A stretch of 31,548 bases of DNA from NCBI GenBank assembly GCA_958448395.1, contig CAUDDP010000018.1, forward strand, positions 1-31,548. Reading direction: 5' to 3'. Each line of letters opens with the position of its first letter. The stretch's first letter is position 1. The notes under the pieces were generated by a model. It had not been told where the DNA came from, searched no databases, and was given only the letters and a program-made list of their open reading frames with translations. Positions 31,308 through 31,548 of this stretch are shown piece by piece. The DNA comes from an uncultured Oscillospiraceae bacterium. Its GTDB lineage: Bacteria > Bacillota > Clostridia > Oscillospirales > Ruminococcaceae. Both the position numbers and the translations under genes were made by a program.

Positions 31308-31336
31308 AGTATAGCGGATTTTTTTTGTTTTTTCAA
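31308..31336 (-). promoter_or_regulatory. Promoter of galE
   Basis: On the minus strand TTGAAA (31336-31331) and TATACT (31313-31308) are 17 bases apart. A TATAAT five bases downstream has no matching -35. The 307-base stretch from 31242 to the window end holds only this promoter and a repeat copy. Confidence 0.7.
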
Positions 31337-31440
31337 GTCCTATTTGAAAAGAACGCATATTTTTTTCAAAAACAGTGCGTTTTTAGATAATAGTCGGTGT
31401 GGTCTGGAAAAATACCATCCAATTTGTAGAATTGTCACGG

Positions 31441-31548
31441 GAATCCATTTTCAAATGATGGGGTGGATTGCCTTGTCGAACGGCAACTGCGGTCAAGCTG
31501 GCTCAGGCGGCGAGTCGCCGCAGACAGCCCACCCACCGTTATGAAATG
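31441..31548 (+). repeat. Dispersed repeat, third copy, cut by the window end
   Basis: From GAATCCATTTTCAAATGATGG the sequence follows the long copy (22207 onward) through AAGCTGGCT, GGCGGCGAGTCGCCGC and CCACCCACCGTTATG to the last base. Only the first base pairs of its inverted repeat differ. Its 3' end lies outside the window. Confidence 0.85.

Overview
The window comes from a moderate-GC, Gram-positive Firmicute, most likely a Clostridia member of the Ruminococcus/Oscillospiraceae type. This rests on strong AGGAGG-type ribosome binding sites, clean SigA-like promoters with 17-base spacers, a zinc-ribbon L32, an RqcP/MazG pair, a class A PBP with an Asn/Ser/Gly-rich tail, and a flippase of the SpoVB/MurJ type. 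The genus assignment is inference from recalled family resemblance, not a database result. The window is chromosomal core sequence rather than a prophage or plasmid: nearly every gene is housekeeping, and no rRNA, tRNA, CRISPR array or transposase gene was found.

Layout. 1-2100 (+): a terminator of an upstream gene, a DUF5662 gene overlapping dtd (D-aminoacyl-tRNA deacylase), then an unknown protein whose first 40 residues resemble the RRXRR/PLMP segment of IscB-like proteins. 2179-6178 (-): an RlmL-like 23S rRNA methyltransferase and a class A penicillin-binding protein with an EF-hand-like insertion. 6480-7075: a small membrane-anchored protein, a short copy of a dispersed repeat and a bidirectional terminator. 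7140-12183 (-): mtaB (tRNA methylthiotransferase) followed 4 bases later by full-length purL, behind a ~150-base leader. From a back-to-back divergent promoter, 12519-20920 (+) runs an HPr-like protein lacking the phosphorylatable His, a D,D-carboxypeptidase-like protein with all three catalytic motifs altered, pgi with a small P-loop protein, yceD-rpmF, der-plsY-gpsA, and a LysR regulator preceded by a perfect palindrome. 20987-22084 (-): ychF. 22207-22778: the largest copy of the dispersed repeat, with an internal 121-bp tandem duplication. 22829-24469 (-): a MurJ/SpoVB-type flippase. 24708-29586 (+): a PLP aminotransferase, an unknown protein, trpS, an Imm51-like immunity protein, a GNAT acetyltransferase, mazG and rqcP. 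29692-31241 (-): galE translationally coupled to a membrane-anchored unknown protein. The window ends inside a third repeat copy.

How the genes work together. GpsA makes sn-glycerol-3-phosphate and PlsY acylates it, so they supply consecutive steps of phospholipid synthesis beside the ribosome-assembly GTPase Der. Dtd, MtaB, RlmL-like, TrpS, L32, YceD, YchF and RqcP form a dispersed translation and ribosome set. PBP1A, the flippase and the dead carboxypeptidase concern the cell envelope. Pgi, GalE and the HPr-like protein concern sugar metabolism and its control.

The most interesting items are the inactive carboxypeptidase homologue, the RRXRR-like domain on an unknown protein (with a second, well-placed internal start), the terminal-inverted-repeat element family seen in three size forms, the HPr-like protein without His15, and the EF-hand-like loop in the PBP.
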